Assembly: GCA_047967505.1 (NCBI GenBank)
Contig: CM106540.1
DNA length: 64,000 bases
Source: Dipteris shenzhenensis
Lineage: Eukaryota; Polypodiophyta; Polypodiopsida; Gleicheniales
Direction: 5' to 3' (one strand)
The translations under genes were made by a program, and so were the position numbers. Under the pieces are notes generated by a model. The model did not search any database. It saw only the letters and a list, made by a program, of their open reading frames with translations, and was not told the DNA's origin. How positions within the stretch are numbered: position 1 is the stretch's first letter; each line of letters opens with the position of its first letter. This document shows, piece after piece, positions 55,618-64,000 of the stretch.

Positions 55618-57441
55618 ATGGTGAAGATTCCAGTGTTTCGAGGGACCCAAGGGGAAGACCCGGAGTCTTATCTTCGGGATTTTGTTCGAGGATGCCGGCT
55701 TTCTGGATGGTCCATGAAGGATCAAGTGAAGATTTTGCCTGATTTTCTTGAAGGTGTAGCCTTGAGTTGGCATGAGACCTTGCCGGACTCTACCAAGGAA
55801 GACTGGTACCAAGTGGTGGCAGCAATGAAGCAGAGATTTGGGGCAATGGAGTCGCCAAGTGCTTTGATGTTGCAGTTGGACCGGTTCTGTCAAGGAGAGG
55901 GTGAGTTGGACTCTGCGTTGGCAATCCGATATGAAACTTTATGGACAAAGTATGAAAGGGCAGCTTTGCGAGCTGTGGCATCGGCATCATCGGCCCCTCA
56001 AAGTCTCTCAGGGATGGAGCACTTGAAGATGAGCAAATTTGATATGGCTTTGGAGCCTCGTCTTCGCTCAAAAGTAATGATTAAAGATCCGACAACATAC
56101 ATGGAGGCACTTTGCATTGCGACCAAGAAAGAAGCTTCTCTAAAGATCGAATCCTCTTTTGTGTCTTCAACAGCTTCAACTTCTAAGGTGGAGGTAATGG
56201 GCACTTCTCAGGTACCAAAGTCCTCTGAGTTAGATTATAATATCTCCCAATTGATGGCAAAGTTTGCTGCTTTGAAATTGCATTTGGTTAATGCACGACA
56301 ACCTAGAGCACCAAAGAGTGAAGATAGGCCTCGAGATAGGAGTGGGGTCACTTGCTATGAATGTAATGAAAAAGGTCACTATCGCCCCGAGTGTCCTAGA
56401 TTGAGAAAGAAAGAAGAAAAACAAGTATCCTTGTTAGAAGCTTCTTCAGGGGATGAGGAAAGAGAGGTAATGATGGCTAAACGGGGGCGTGGTAAAGCAA
56501 AAGAAGAAGAAGAAAGCAAGGAAGAAGTAAATGAGGAACATCAGGAAGAGGAACACCGTAGTAAGAAAAAGAAGGCATCTAGAAGGAGAATTAGCCAGTC
56601 AGACTTTCCTTTAGGACAAGGAATTAGAAGCTATGACTTGTTGTCTGACCTTAAAGAAAAGGAAGCTCATATCACCTTTGGGCAATTACTTGCTTTGTCT
56701 CCAAAACTACGGAAGGAATGGGGAAAACTAGCAAGCACAAGAATGTCAAAGAAGAAAAAGAAGAAAAGTGCCATTCCTGTTGTTCAAAAGATAGATATAG
56801 ATGTTGGTGATGATGTACCTGTGGTTGATGTGATCATTGATGGTCAAGTGATTTCTAATGTGTACATTGATGGAGGTGCATTGATTAATGTCATGAGTGA
56901 GAAGACCATGATAGATGCTGATTTAAAATACTCTAGTACTACCTCTCCTTATCGCATCAAATTGGCTGACAACACTAGGGTTAAGACCTTGGGAGTTGTG
57001 AAGAATCTAGAAGTGGATGTATGTGGAATTTCTGTGCCGACTACTTTTCAGGTGATCCCTACCAAGCCAGATGCACGTGCCTATCCATTGATTTTGGGAA
57101 GGCCTTGGCTACGCAAGGTGAAGGCTGTTCAAAAGTGGGATACTGGACAACTGATTTTGCAGGGAAATGATAAGAAGGTGCACTACAACATCAGAAGCCG
57201 CATAAAGGAAGTTGTCAAGGAGGAGTCTTCAACATCAGAGAGTTCAAGCTCTGACTTAACCGATGAAGAAGAAGAGACAGGGTGTAGCTCCGAGGAGTCC
57301 AACTCAGAGGGTGAGGTGGAAGGAGTGGCCTTTGGTCTTTGTCTTGGTGCTGATCGGGATGAGTCAGGAAGGAACAAGGTGGTGGTGCAAGAAGATCCTG
57401 TAGAGACACTTCATGTGGAGGATGTGGAGCACACTAAATGA
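55618..57441 (+). CDS. Gypsy-2B gag-protease, open frame
   Basis: The ATG at 55618 (MVKIPVFRGTQGEDPESYLRD) gives about 607 codons to TGA (57439-57441). The retrotransposon gag domain runs about residues 5-130 (VALSWHETLPDSTKEDWYQV), with a zinc knuckle CYECNEKGHYRPEC near residue 245 and then a Lys/Glu-rich linker. The protease VYIDGGALINVMSE lies near residue 420, ending ILGRPWLRKVKAVQKW, followed by an acidic Ser-rich tail. The terminating TGA is CGA in copy A, so gag, PR and pol were probably one frame. This is the best preserved coding stretch in the retroelements. Confidence 0.88.
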   Translation: MVKIPVFRGTQGEDPESYLRDFVRGCRLSGWSMKDQVKILPDFLEGVALSWHETLPDSTKEDWYQVVAAMKQRFGAMESPSALMLQLDRFCQGEGELDSALAIRYETLWTKYERAALRAVASASSAPQSLSGMEHLKMSKFDMALEPRLRSKVMIKDPTTYMEALCIATKKEASLKIESSFVSSTASTSKVEVMGTSQVPKSSELDYNISQLMAKFAALKLHLVNARQPRAPKSEDRPRDRSGVTCYECNEKGHYRPECPRLRKKEEKQVSLLEASSGDEEREVMMAKRGRGKAKEEEESKEEVNEEHQEEEHRSKKKKASRRRISQSDFPLGQGIRSYDLLSDLKEKEAHITFGQLLALSPKLRKEWGKLASTRMSKKKKKKSAIPVVQKIDIDVGDDVPVVDVIIDGQVISNVYIDGGALINVMSEKTMIDADLKYSSTTSPYRIKLADNTRVKTLGVVKNLEVDVCGISVPTTFQVIPTKPDARAYPLILGRPWLRKVKAVQKWDTGQLILQGNDKKVHYNIRSRIKEVVKEESSTSESSSSDLTDEEEETGCSSEESNSEGEVEGVAFGLCLGADRDESGRNKVVVQEDPVETLHVEDVEHTK

Positions 57442-57524
57442 CGCCAACGCAATGAAGAGCTTCTTGGTGATTCTCTATCAGGTAGTGAGAAGCTCCAGTA
57501 CTTGGATATGCTAGATGATTTTCC

Positions 57525-58391
57525 ATGTCTCTTTGCAACAAGCTATTCACAGGTCGACCAGTCTCTCTTGTGGAGCACAAGATTGAGTTGAAGCCAGAAA
57601 GCAAGCCAGTTGTGCAACGCTTAAGGCGATTGGGGGTGATCCAAGCTGAGGCACTAAAGAAAGAGGTAACACAACTACTTGAGGCGGGATTCATCTTTCC
57701 TATTGATGATTCAGAATGGATATCTCCTGTAGTTGTCACACCAAAGAAAGGAAATAAGTGGCGAGTTTGTGTGGACTTTCGTCCTTTGAATGCATGCACT
57801 AAGAGGGATCATTTTCCTTTGCCATTTCAAGATGAAATACTAGACCAAGTAGCAGGGCATGAGATGTATTCTATATGTGATGGGTATTCTGGGTACTTTC
57901 AAATTCGTATTCGGGAGGAAGACCAAAAGAAAACATCATTCATCACACCTTGGGGAGTTTTTGCTTACAGAGTGATGCCTTTTGGGTTGACCAATGCACC
58001 AGCCACATTTCAAAGGTTCATGAGTCAAGTCCTAGAGCCTTACTTGGGAAAGTTCATACGGGTGTTTTTGAATGATTTTTGCATTTATTCTCGGCACATA
58101 GATCACATGGACAAGTTAAAGATGGCCTTAGCTAGGATTGATGAAGCAAAAGGGTGTCTAAATCCTAGCAAGTGTCATTTGGCTCAAACAAAAGTAGTCT
58201 TGTTGGGGCATATTGTGTCTGAAGAAGGCCTGCAAATGGATCCTGACAAGGTTCAAGCAATCATGGCATTGCCAAGTCCTGAGAGTGTCATTGGTGTTCG
58301 CAGAATTCTAGGAAAGAGCAAGTATTATCAACGCTTTTGTGATGATTTCACAGAGATAGTGCATCCCATGAACTTGTTGACAAGAAAATAA
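57525..58391 (+). pseudogene. Gypsy-2B reverse transcriptase with FLND active site
   Basis: A full RT domain in one frame: VVTPKKGNKWRVCVDFRPLNACTKRDHFPLPF, ICDGYSGYFQIRI (catalytic Asp present) and PFGLTNAPATFQRF. The box normally FLDD reads FLND (about 58067-58078), a GAT-to-AAT change that should abolish polymerisation. It continues through LNPSKCHLAQTKVVLLGHIVSEEG and GVRRILGKSKYYQRF to TAA (58389-58391), which is also present in copy A and so predates their separation. Confidence 0.85.
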
Positions 58392-58433
58392 GTTTCTTTC
58401 CAATGGGGTGTGGAGCAACAAGAGTCTTTCTAG

Positions 58434-59320
58434 CAACTTAAGGAGGCCATGAGTAAGGGCCCAATATTGAAGCCCCCTGATTGGTCTCAAGACTTTTATG
58501 TAAATCCAAGTGTATCTTTGCATTCAGTTGGTGCTGTTTTGCTACAAAAAGGAGAGGCAGGTAGAATGCAACCCATCTATTATGCCAGCCGACAACTTAC
58601 AGATGTGGAAACAAGGTATGAAGAAATGGAGCAGCAAGCTCTCTCTTTGGTGTTTTCCGTCACAAAGTTTCGCTCCTATTTATTACCTCGACCATTTTTC
58701 TTCCTAACCTCTCAGTCTGTATTAGCATATCTAGTTCACAAGCCTAATCCTAAGGGGAGATTTTCAAAATGGTTGTTAGAGCTTCAAGAGTTCTCTTTCT
58801 CTTTTGTCACTGAAAATACCACTAGGTCCACTATGGCAGATTTGCTCACAGGACGGGAGGATCTAGGAGAAGAAAAGAAATGTAAGGAGAACATTAAAGA
58901 TGAAAGGGTTACACCACCAACAGCTTTTGTTTTGTATTTTGATGGGGCTTTTAGTCCTTCATGCCAACAAGGAGCCGGGGGGATAGTCTTGATGAATCTT
59001 GAAGGTCAAGAGGTATGGGCAAGAGAACAAGAGCTTCCAGGTATCACAACTAACAATGCAGCTGAGTATAATGCTTTGATTCTTGGTTTGGAGGGTTGTC
59101 TTCAAAGTCAAGTTAAAGAATTGGAAGTAAGAGGAGATTCTCAACTTATTATAAAGCAAATGCAAGGGCATTACAAGACAAGAAGTCCTCATTTGAAGGA
59201 GCTTAATCAAAAGGCTATGGCACTATGTAGTCAGTTTGATTTTTGCAAGTTTGTTCATATAAACAGAAAAGAAAATCAAAGGGCAGATGAGTTAGCTACT
59301 CAAGCCATTATAGTACAAGA
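58434..59320 (+). pseudogene. Gypsy-2B RNase H plus archaeal-type RNase H
   Basis: After TAG (58431-58433; CAG in copy A) the frame is open. The first RNase H (FYVNPSVSLHSVGAVLLQKG, YYASRQLTDVETRYEEMEQQAL) has Asn at the first acidic position. The second domain (VLYFDGAFSPSCQQGAGGIVLM, TNNAAEYNALILGLEGC, VRGDSQLIIKQMQG, ENQRADELATQA) keeps its acidic residues. The frame runs on into the integrase. Confidence 0.86.
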
Positions 59321-60595
59321 CCGGGGGGTAGACACTAGATGGCCAGAACTGCAAGATGTTCAGCAATATGTGGAAGAAGGCATGTTTCCTCAAGGGTTAA
59401 CTCCACAACAAAAGCAGAGACTGGTAAGGAAGGCTTGTCCCTATACTATTGTTGATGACATTCTTTATAAATTGGGAAAAGATAAGGTGCTCCGTCGGGT
59501 GGTCCATCCCATGGAGACTAGGAGAATCCTAGAAATGTGTCATGAATGCTCTGGTCATTTTGCTTCAGCAAGCACAGCTAGGAGAATTCTTAATGCAGGA
59601 TACTTTTGGCCACGCCTCCATAAGGATGTATATGAATGGTGTCGAAGTTGTAAAGTATGCCAAAAGTTTGGAAGGCGACAGTTGATTCCTGGGCCCTTGA
59701 AGCCTATTCCAGAATATGGACCATTTGAGAGTGGGGGTTGGACTTTGTGGGACCACTCCCTCGCTCATCTCAGCGCAAGCATTATTTATTGGTGGCCACA
59801 GATTATGCGACTCGATGGGCAAAGGCCAAGGCCACAGTCAATAGCAAGGCAAGCACAGTTGCAAAATTTCTCTTTGATCAAATTTGTTCACGCTTTGGTT
59901 GTCCTTTGGAAATTCTCACTGATGGAGGAACCTCTTTTAGAAATGAACTAATTGAAGATGTGGTGCATAAGCTAAAGATAAATCATAGCATGTCCATGCC
60001 ATACTATCCTCAATGTAATGGCTTGGTTGAGAAAACAAATGGATTGTTGTGCAATTCAATGGGAAAGCTTGTTGACACCAAGAAAAGGCATTGGGATAGG
60101 CACTTGGCAGAAGTTTTATGGGCTTACAGAACCACACACAAGCTAGCTATTGGGTTTACACCATTCCAACTAGTGTATGGAATAGAAGCCATTTTACCCA
60201 TTGAATTGGAGATACATAGTCTTCGCACAGCTGTTGCAAGAATAGAAGGATAGGAGGATGCCTATGCTCAATGCTTGGTATAGCTAGAAGCCTTGGATGA
60301 ATGCAGATTACAGGCCTTACAAAACTTGGAATCTTCTCAAAGAAGGCGCAAGGCCCGTTTTGACACCAAATTACGCAAGAAGAAAGATATTGCAGAAGGA
60401 GATTTGGTAATGAGATTTGATAGCCGTCTAGACAAGCGGCTAGACAAAAAGTTTATCGGTCGATGGGAGGGACCATATCGAGTCAAAAAGAAGTTCATGA
60501 ATGGAACCTTTCAGCTTGAGGATATTGATGGCATGGTGATACCCGGACGCACCAATGAGTATCGCCTTAAATTCTTCTATGCTCGACCACCTTAA
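59321..60595 (+). pseudogene. Gypsy-2B integrase and tail, frameshifted
   Basis: HHCC region ILEMCHECSGHFASASTARRIL ... CRSCKVCQKFG. One G is missing from FESGGW (near 59732; copy A reads FERWGLDF), which shifts the frame. The core continues as DFVGPLPRSSQRKHYLLVATDYATRWAK, LTDGGTSFRNEL and PQCNGLVEKTN with D, D and E present. TAG at 60251-60253 (CAG in copy A) and a second TAG 33 bases on, shared by both copies, precede the tail ARFDTKLRKKKDIAEGDLVMRF ... FFYARPP ending in TAA (60593-60595). Confidence 0.85.
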
Positions 60596-60646
60596 GGGCC
60601 AGCAGACCCTCTCTGTACTAGAGAGGATCTGCTGGGGGGGGAAAGA

Positions 60647-62783
60647 TGTGACGCCAAAAATTGATATTTTTAACTTGGCATTGATATTGTTCTTCTCTAT
60701 GTTTGATAAGAGTTTGAGTATCAAGTGATAGCCTAGCGGCTCTCACTTATTTCTATTTTCTATGATATTGTATGGGATTGAGAGGATGAGTGGAATGGCT
60801 CATTGTAAATACCATAATATGAATTATAAATACCTTGGTATGGGGTGAGAGTTATTTGTTTATGGGATATTATGAGTTTTTTAGAAAATAGGAAGAGTGA
60901 GTCATATAAAGAGGTGGGCTCATGTCCATGTGTTCCAATAATATAAGAGAGGCCACATGCCAAGCGTGTGGAAGGCATGTGGAGGAGTGTGAAGTCAAGA
61001 GGAATCCTTCTAGAACTCCTATGTGGAATAAGAAGGATGTGGACATGTGGAAAAGAGAGGCTCCCTATGGGCTCCATGTGAGGAGACTCTTGACTTTCTC
61101 AATATTTTAAGAGTCATGAGCATCTTGTGATGGGACACATGGCAAGAGTAGCCAAAATGGATGGTGACATACGTGCTTATGTGATTGATGGGGAAAGGAA
61201 TCTACACGCAGCAATTGTAAATGGGTGAAGGAGGGTAACAAAATCTCTATAAAAGGAGCCCTCCTCTCCCTTGTTCATCAGAATCTCTTCCACCATTAGG
61301 CCTTATGTTGCTGTAGTTCTAGTCTCCCCAAGCCTCTTCCATGAGCCTTCTCTCCCTCTTGTAGATATTCTCTTATGTAGACTCTTGAGTCCATCTCTCT
61401 CTAGTTTATTCTCTCTCTATGAGTAGTCTTGGAGCTTCCGCTCCCTCTTGTATATATGAAGCCTCTTCTTCTCCCTTGTGTTTGTAGTGTTGGAGTGGAT
61501 TCTCACTCTATTTGTAATGAAGGTCACTTCAAGTTCTCTCTCTTGAGTGTCCCTTCCCTTTTCTTTCTTTCAAAGCCTTAAAAGTTCTTTCTATTCGGCA
61601 ACTCACTGTGCACACATGGTCCCTGTGTTTCCCGAGCCACTATGCAAACTTCTTCCCCTCTTCTAGGCAAAATCTATGAGGGGTGGATCGTTGATGAAGG
61701 TGGAGTCTTGAGGGAACATCCTGCTCAGGCAAAATTAGCCTGGGTGGAGGGTAGTTTTCATGACAGTTTGACCCCCTGTTAGTGTTTTGCTTATAACTTT
61801 CTGCTCGGTAGTCCGATTGCAATGAAATTTATATCAGCACGAAGCTCTCTTCAAGGCGCATGTTTGTATATGATCAGATCTTGAATCAGATATTGCTACA
61901 AAAAGTTATGAGTCTCTGTGTCTGACAGTCTATTTTCATGATAGTTTTTACCCCCGTCTAGTAAACTGTCCATAACTTTTTGGCCGCTTCTTTGTTTCTT
62001 ACGAAACATGTATCAACGCGAAGCTCTCTTTAAGGCGCATGTCTCTATGTGCTTAGATCTTGAATCAGATACTGCTGCAAAATGTTATGGGTCTCTGTGT
62101 TTGACAGTCTATTTTTATGATAGTTTTTACCCCCTTCCAGTAAACTGTCCATATCTCTTCAACCGTCTGTCTGTTTTCAATGAAACTTATATCAGCGCGA
62201 AGCCCATCTCAAGGTAAACTGTCCATATCTCTTCAACCGTCTGTCTGTTTTCAATGAAACTTATATCAGCGCGAAGCCCATCTCAAGGCGCATCTCTTTC
62301 TTTACTTGAATCTCTGATATCATGTCTCTACTAAAAGTTATAGGCCTCTGTGTCTAATGACAGTTTGTAGAGTGTTTTGAGCTAAGTGTAAAGGTGTCTA
62401 TGAAGGAGGTGCAATGTTTCCTCGGAATCTACCCATCCGACCTAATCAGCCCCTTCAAACTCCTCGATATATATCAGTTCATGTCATGTTGAGCCGCAAG
62501 ATCTTCTTTCAACAACGTATCGCTCTTCTCTTTGGTGCAGACCGGCTCGCTGAGATTATGGCCTCTGCTGATTCTTTCCTTCTCCCTATGCTTGATTACA
62601 ACATCACTTGGGATGTTACCATCTTCATTCTCATCTGAGGGAGGAAGGTATGGTGTGGTATCTTGGCATAAAAGCTTTTTTCTAATGTCCCATTCTTAAT
62701 GATAAATATCTGTGGCTGTCAATTCGAAAGCAGCAGGAAGTGAAGAGGTGCGTGAAGTTTATTACCCCCAACTTCATGTCACA
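60647..62783 (+). repeat. Gypsy-2B 3' LTR
   Basis: 2137 bp, preceded by GGGGGGGGAAAGA. TATA box at 61248-61254. It carries a private 74-bp tandem duplication (62140-62213 and 62214-62287, starting GTAAACTGTCCATATCTC). Confidence 0.92.
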
Positions 62784-62787
62784 GCAT

Positions 62788-64000
62788 CCATTTCTTCATC
62801 CATGGCTTTCTCCCATTTTTCTTTTCCCATGGCTTGCTCAAAAGAAGTGGGTTCTGGTTCCTGTATCACTTTGACCATATAGGCATAGTGAATGGCTGTA
62901 AATCCATCATATTTCAGCCTATCCACAGGATATCTAGCTCTGGTAGACCTGTGCAAAATAGGCTCACTTCCAGGTGCTCTCAAAACATCCCTGGTCTTCC
63001 TTACTCTAGGTGTAACAATAGAAGGAATACCCAACTCATCATCAATGCTCTGTTCTGAGCCACTAGATTTACCATCCACATAAGAGTGACCTGCATTCAC
63101 ATCAAACATGGGCTAATCTACCTTCTCTTTTCCTTTTCGTGATACCAACATACCACTATCTGCATTGCTTTGCAGAGATTCTCCTGATCTCAATTTGCCT
63201 ATCCATGGTGAAGTATGTGAACCACTGCTAGAGGACACTATAGGTCCACTAATATTTTGTGATTGCTGCTGTGAATTCTGTGTAGCATTACCATTTTGTT
63301 CATCTACATCATCAATCACATCTACTGGTTTATACTAGCTACTCATCTCATCAAAAACAACATCTCTGCTCACTGTAAACTTACAAGTAGAAGGGTTATA
63401 GCATCTATACCCTTTTTGCTGCAGAGAATAACCAATAAAGATGCACTTCTTAGCTTTTGGATCCAACTTGGACCTCAACTCATCTGGCACATGAACATAG
63501 GCAATGCAACCAAAAATTTTCAAATGAGAAATATCTGGTTTCCTACCAGTATACATCTCCTCTAGCATCATGCCATGTATTGCTGCAGTGGGAGTCCTAT
63601 TCATTATGTAAACTATTGTAGCAACTGCTTCAACCCAATAATAATCTGGTAGGTGTTTTTCATTTAGCATGGCCCGCGATACCTCTCCAATATGCCTATT
63701 TTTCCTTTCTGCAAGTCCATTTTGCTGTGGGGTATGACTGCATGAATATTGCTGCTTGATGCCATGCTCCTACAGGAACCTTGCAAACTCATTTGAGAGG
63801 TACTCTCCCCCTCCATCTGACCTTAGGCATTTTATTTGTAGGCCTGTTTCTTTTTCAACCATAGCTTTAAAAGCTTTGAAGTGCCCAAGCACTTCACTTT
63901 TCTTTTTCATAAAATACACCCAAACTTTTCTGCTATAGTCATCAATAAAAGTGACAAAATAGTGATAGCCTCCAATAGATGCAGCTTTAGTAGTCCACAC
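62788..64000 (-). pseudogene. Copia-3 integrase and linker (partial)
   Basis: Minus strand from the window edge: YFVTFIDDYSRKVWVYFMKKK, CLRSDGGGEYLSNEFARFL (second Asp), TAG (63770-63772), EHGIKQQ, HTPQQNGLAERKNR (Glu), YYWVEAVATIVYIMNR, IFGCIAYVHVP, KCIFIGYSLQQKGYRCYNP; TAG (63335-63337), a Ser/Gln-rich linker, TAG (63113-63115), then RSTRARYPVDRLKYDG and WEKAMDEEMDA at the Gypsy-2B junction. Each TAG stands where Gln is expected or plausible. The first catalytic Asp lies outside the window. Confidence 0.87.

Larger units (their letters stand above)
52848..62783 (+). mobile_element. Gypsy-2 copy B: Tat/Ogre-like gypsy element, nearly complete
   Basis: The element is 9936 bp with LTRs of 2093 bp (52848-54940) and 2137 bp (60647-62783), both TGTGAC...GTCACA. 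It is inserted in Copia-3; the base pairs GCAT occur on both sides (52844-52847 and 62784-62787), although a clean 5-bp duplication is not seen. It has a leader, an open gag-PR frame and a pol in the same order as copy A. Pol is disabled by a TGA, a TAG, a TAA, a frameshift in integrase and FLND at the RT active site. Confidence 0.93.
50880..64000 (-). mobile_element. Copia-3: minus-strand Ty1/copia element, split by Gypsy-2B, runs off the right edge
   Basis: Integrase and linker lie at 62784-64000; RT and RNase H at 51382-52847. The two halves join in the middle of the RT N-terminus: WEKAMDEEMDA on one side, TWELVPLPKDKNAIGCKW on the other, with Gypsy-2B between. The 5' part (gag, PR, 5' LTR, PBS) is beyond the window. 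At least six in-frame TAG codons interrupt it, and one frameshift precedes the YVDD box. Confidence 0.9.

Noticed and set aside
22443-64000. Any autonomous, currently active retroelement
   Set aside because: Each element has at least one lost catalytic residue, stop or frameshift in pol, and Copia-3 is incomplete in the window.
1-64000. tRNA, rRNA or other structured RNA genes
   Set aside because: Apart from the short tRNA-complementary primer sites in retroelements I found no cloverleaf-like or rRNA-like sequence; a covariance-model scan would be decisive.

Overview
The window looks like nuclear DNA of a land plant with a large, repeat-choked genome. The evidence is four families of plant-type LTR retrotransposons, initiator-Met-type primer binding sites, spliced genes with GT-AG introns, a STIG1-like cysteine-rich gene remnant, and long AG/CT and AC/GT microsatellites. 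Nothing bacterial or organellar is visible. I cannot name the species; a non-model vascular plant, possibly outside the flowering plants, would fit.

Layout. 1-4057: purine-rich satellite built of G/GA runs punctuated by a GC palindrome, a 0.2 kb tandem duplication, and a second GA block ending in a perfect hairpin. 4714-10545 (+): a multi-exon gene with a ParB/DGQH-like segment, a region resembling a beta-class amino-methyltransferase, and two tandem Ulp1 (C48) cysteine-protease modules; the second module has Ser in place of the catalytic Cys. 11242-13997 (-): two decayed genes, a coiled-coil-like one and a protein-kinase homologue. 14-18.7 kb: satellites, microsatellites and a 0.9 kb tandem duplication. 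18738-19286 (+): STIG1-like remnant. 20.4-21.9 kb (-): a probable broken multi-exon gene.

From 21.9 kb onward the window is nested retroelements. A satellite of about 48 bp period was split by Copia-1 (22443-27570, TSD AAATT) and by a chromodomain-bearing Gypsy-1 (28036-40254, TSD CATGC). Copia-2 (28182-34110, minus strand, TSD ATATA) sits inside the Gypsy-1 5' LTR. Next to it is Gypsy-2 copy A (40728-49643, TSD ACATA). A minus-strand Copia-3 runs off the right edge and is split by Gypsy-2 copy B (52848-62783). Gypsy-2 has LTRs of about 2.1 kb and two RNase H domains, as in the Tat/Ogre lineage.

Two results stand out. First, the ParB-like/methyltransferase-like/double-Ulp1 gene is an unusual domain combination and the best candidate for something undescribed. 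Second, nearly every in-frame stop in otherwise readable frames is explained by a C-to-T change in CAG, CAA or CGA. Comparison of the two Gypsy-2 copies shows this directly, which points to decay by deamination of methylated cytosine rather than random damage. No complete, intact retroelement and no RNA gene was recognised.
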